The notes under the pieces: generated by a model
Database searches by the model: none
Told to the model about the DNA's origin: nothing
What the model saw: the letters and a program-made list of their open reading frames with translations, nothing else
Source: Pseudomonadota bacterium
GTDB taxonomy: Bacteria > Pseudomonadota > Alphaproteobacteria > Rhodospirillales > 2-02-FULL-58-16
Reading direction: 5' to 3'
Assembly: GCA_022560215.1 (NCBI GenBank)
Contig: JADFTO010000159.1
Location: 1 to 6,353, forward strand
Length of the DNA: 6,353 nt
Program-made: the position numbers and the translations under genes
Shown: piece after piece, positions 6,050 through 6,353 of the stretch
How the letters are laid out: every line of letters begins with the position of its first letter
Numbering within the stretch: position 1 is the first letter of the stretch

Positions 6050-6353
6050 CCGGCCTGGGCGAGCTCGGCGATGATGCGGGCGCTGGCCTCGGTGCCGCCG
6101 GTATCCAGCCCCGCGCCGGAAGGCCGGGGCCGGGTGAGCGCCGCCTCGACCGCGGCCGTCAGGGTCTCGGGCGAAAGCGTCCTCTCTTCCACCACCTGGA
6201 CCAGGCCGCGCTTCTCCAGCAGCCTGGCGCGGAGCGTTTGCTCGGATTCCTCCAGCCCGGCGTAGGGCACGATGACCGAGGGCGCGCCCGAGGCCAGGAC
6301 CTCCATCACCGTGTTGTAGCCGCCCTGGGAAATGGACAATCGGCAGTTGGTAA
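6046..6353 (-). CDS. Glycosyltransferase, MurG/COG4671-like C-terminal part (5' end outside the window)
   Basis: The last 102 codons of a GT-B fold glycosyltransferase. The visible part begins TNCRLSISQGGYN and continues NTVMEVLASGAPSVIVPY, the nucleotide-sugar-binding loop and helix of MurG-like and GT28 C-terminal domains. Here a glycine-rich turn and the following acidic helix hold the UDP-sugar. The downstream LEESEQTLRARLLEKRGL and the alternating helix to the end also fit this fold, with the family-typical 'E-Q...RA..L...G' layout. The reading frame runs off the window, so the TTG at 6339 is not taken as the start. The stop TGA overlaps the ATG of the ABC/CNB gene (ATGA), which indicates one operon and probable translational coupling. 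Donor and acceptor sugars cannot be told from this fragment. A role in envelope glycan synthesis is inferred from its neighbours. Confidence 0.85.
   Translation of the reverse strand, partial: TNCRLSISQGGYNTVMEVLASGAPSVIVPYAGLEESEQTLRARLLEKRGLVQVVEERTLSPETLTAAVEAALTRPRPSGAGLDTGGTEASARIIAELAQAG

Noticed and set aside
6046..6339. A complete 97-residue small protein starting at 6339
   Set aside because: The codon at 6339 is TTG, the frame continues open to the window edge, and the residues before it (TNCR) fit the glycosyltransferase family, so this is a fragment of a longer gene.
1..6353. CRISPR arrays, tRNA or rRNA genes, insertion sequences
   Set aside because: No regularly spaced repeats, cloverleaf-like segments, transposase motifs or terminal inverted repeats were seen on either strand, and coding density is nearly complete.

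Overview
The window is GC-rich and looks like the chromosome of a proteobacterium. The style of the peptide-type ABC ATPase and of the envelope genes suggests an alphaproteobacterium, perhaps Rhodospirillales-like. That placement is an inference from protein character, not a database result. All four genes lie on the minus strand, so transcription runs from high to low coordinates. The long open frames on the plus strand are shadows.

In transcription order: (1) 6353-6046 is the 3' end of a MurG-like/COG4671-type glycosyltransferase that continues beyond the window. (2) 6049-2840 overlaps it by 4 bp (ATGA) and encodes a 1069-residue ABC exporter-like protein. It has a six-helix membrane domain, a heavily modified nucleotide-binding domain (NBD) and a C-terminal cyclic-nucleotide-binding (CNB) domain. 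(3) 2734-1985 encodes a small polysaccharide (NodB-type, CE4-like) deacetylase. (4) 1845-1 encodes a fused two-NBD oligopeptide-type ABC ATPase, cut off just before its C-terminus. A candidate sigma70-like promoter and a small palindrome lie in the 139-bp gap before it.

The first three genes form a plausible envelope-glycan group: one transfers a sugar, one may flip, export or sense a glycan or lipid-linked substrate, and one removes acyl groups. The peptide ATPase appears to start a separate transcription unit for solute uptake, whose permeases and binding protein are not visible here.

The most unusual object is the 1069-residue protein. Its NBD keeps the exact spacing of an ABC exporter NBD but has lost the Walker A lysine, the Walker B aspartate, the switch histidine, the A-loop aromatic and the LSGGQ glycines. 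It keeps the Q-loop glutamine and the catalytic-glutamate position. About 290 extra residues sit between the Q-loop and the signature. They appear to come from repetition of the NBD helical subdomain, because the motif ending in LLYG/LFG occurs three times. The CNB domain, in contrast, keeps an intact phosphate-binding cassette. This suggests a pseudo-ATPase membrane protein controlled by a cyclic nucleotide. That function is an inference, not something the sequence proves.
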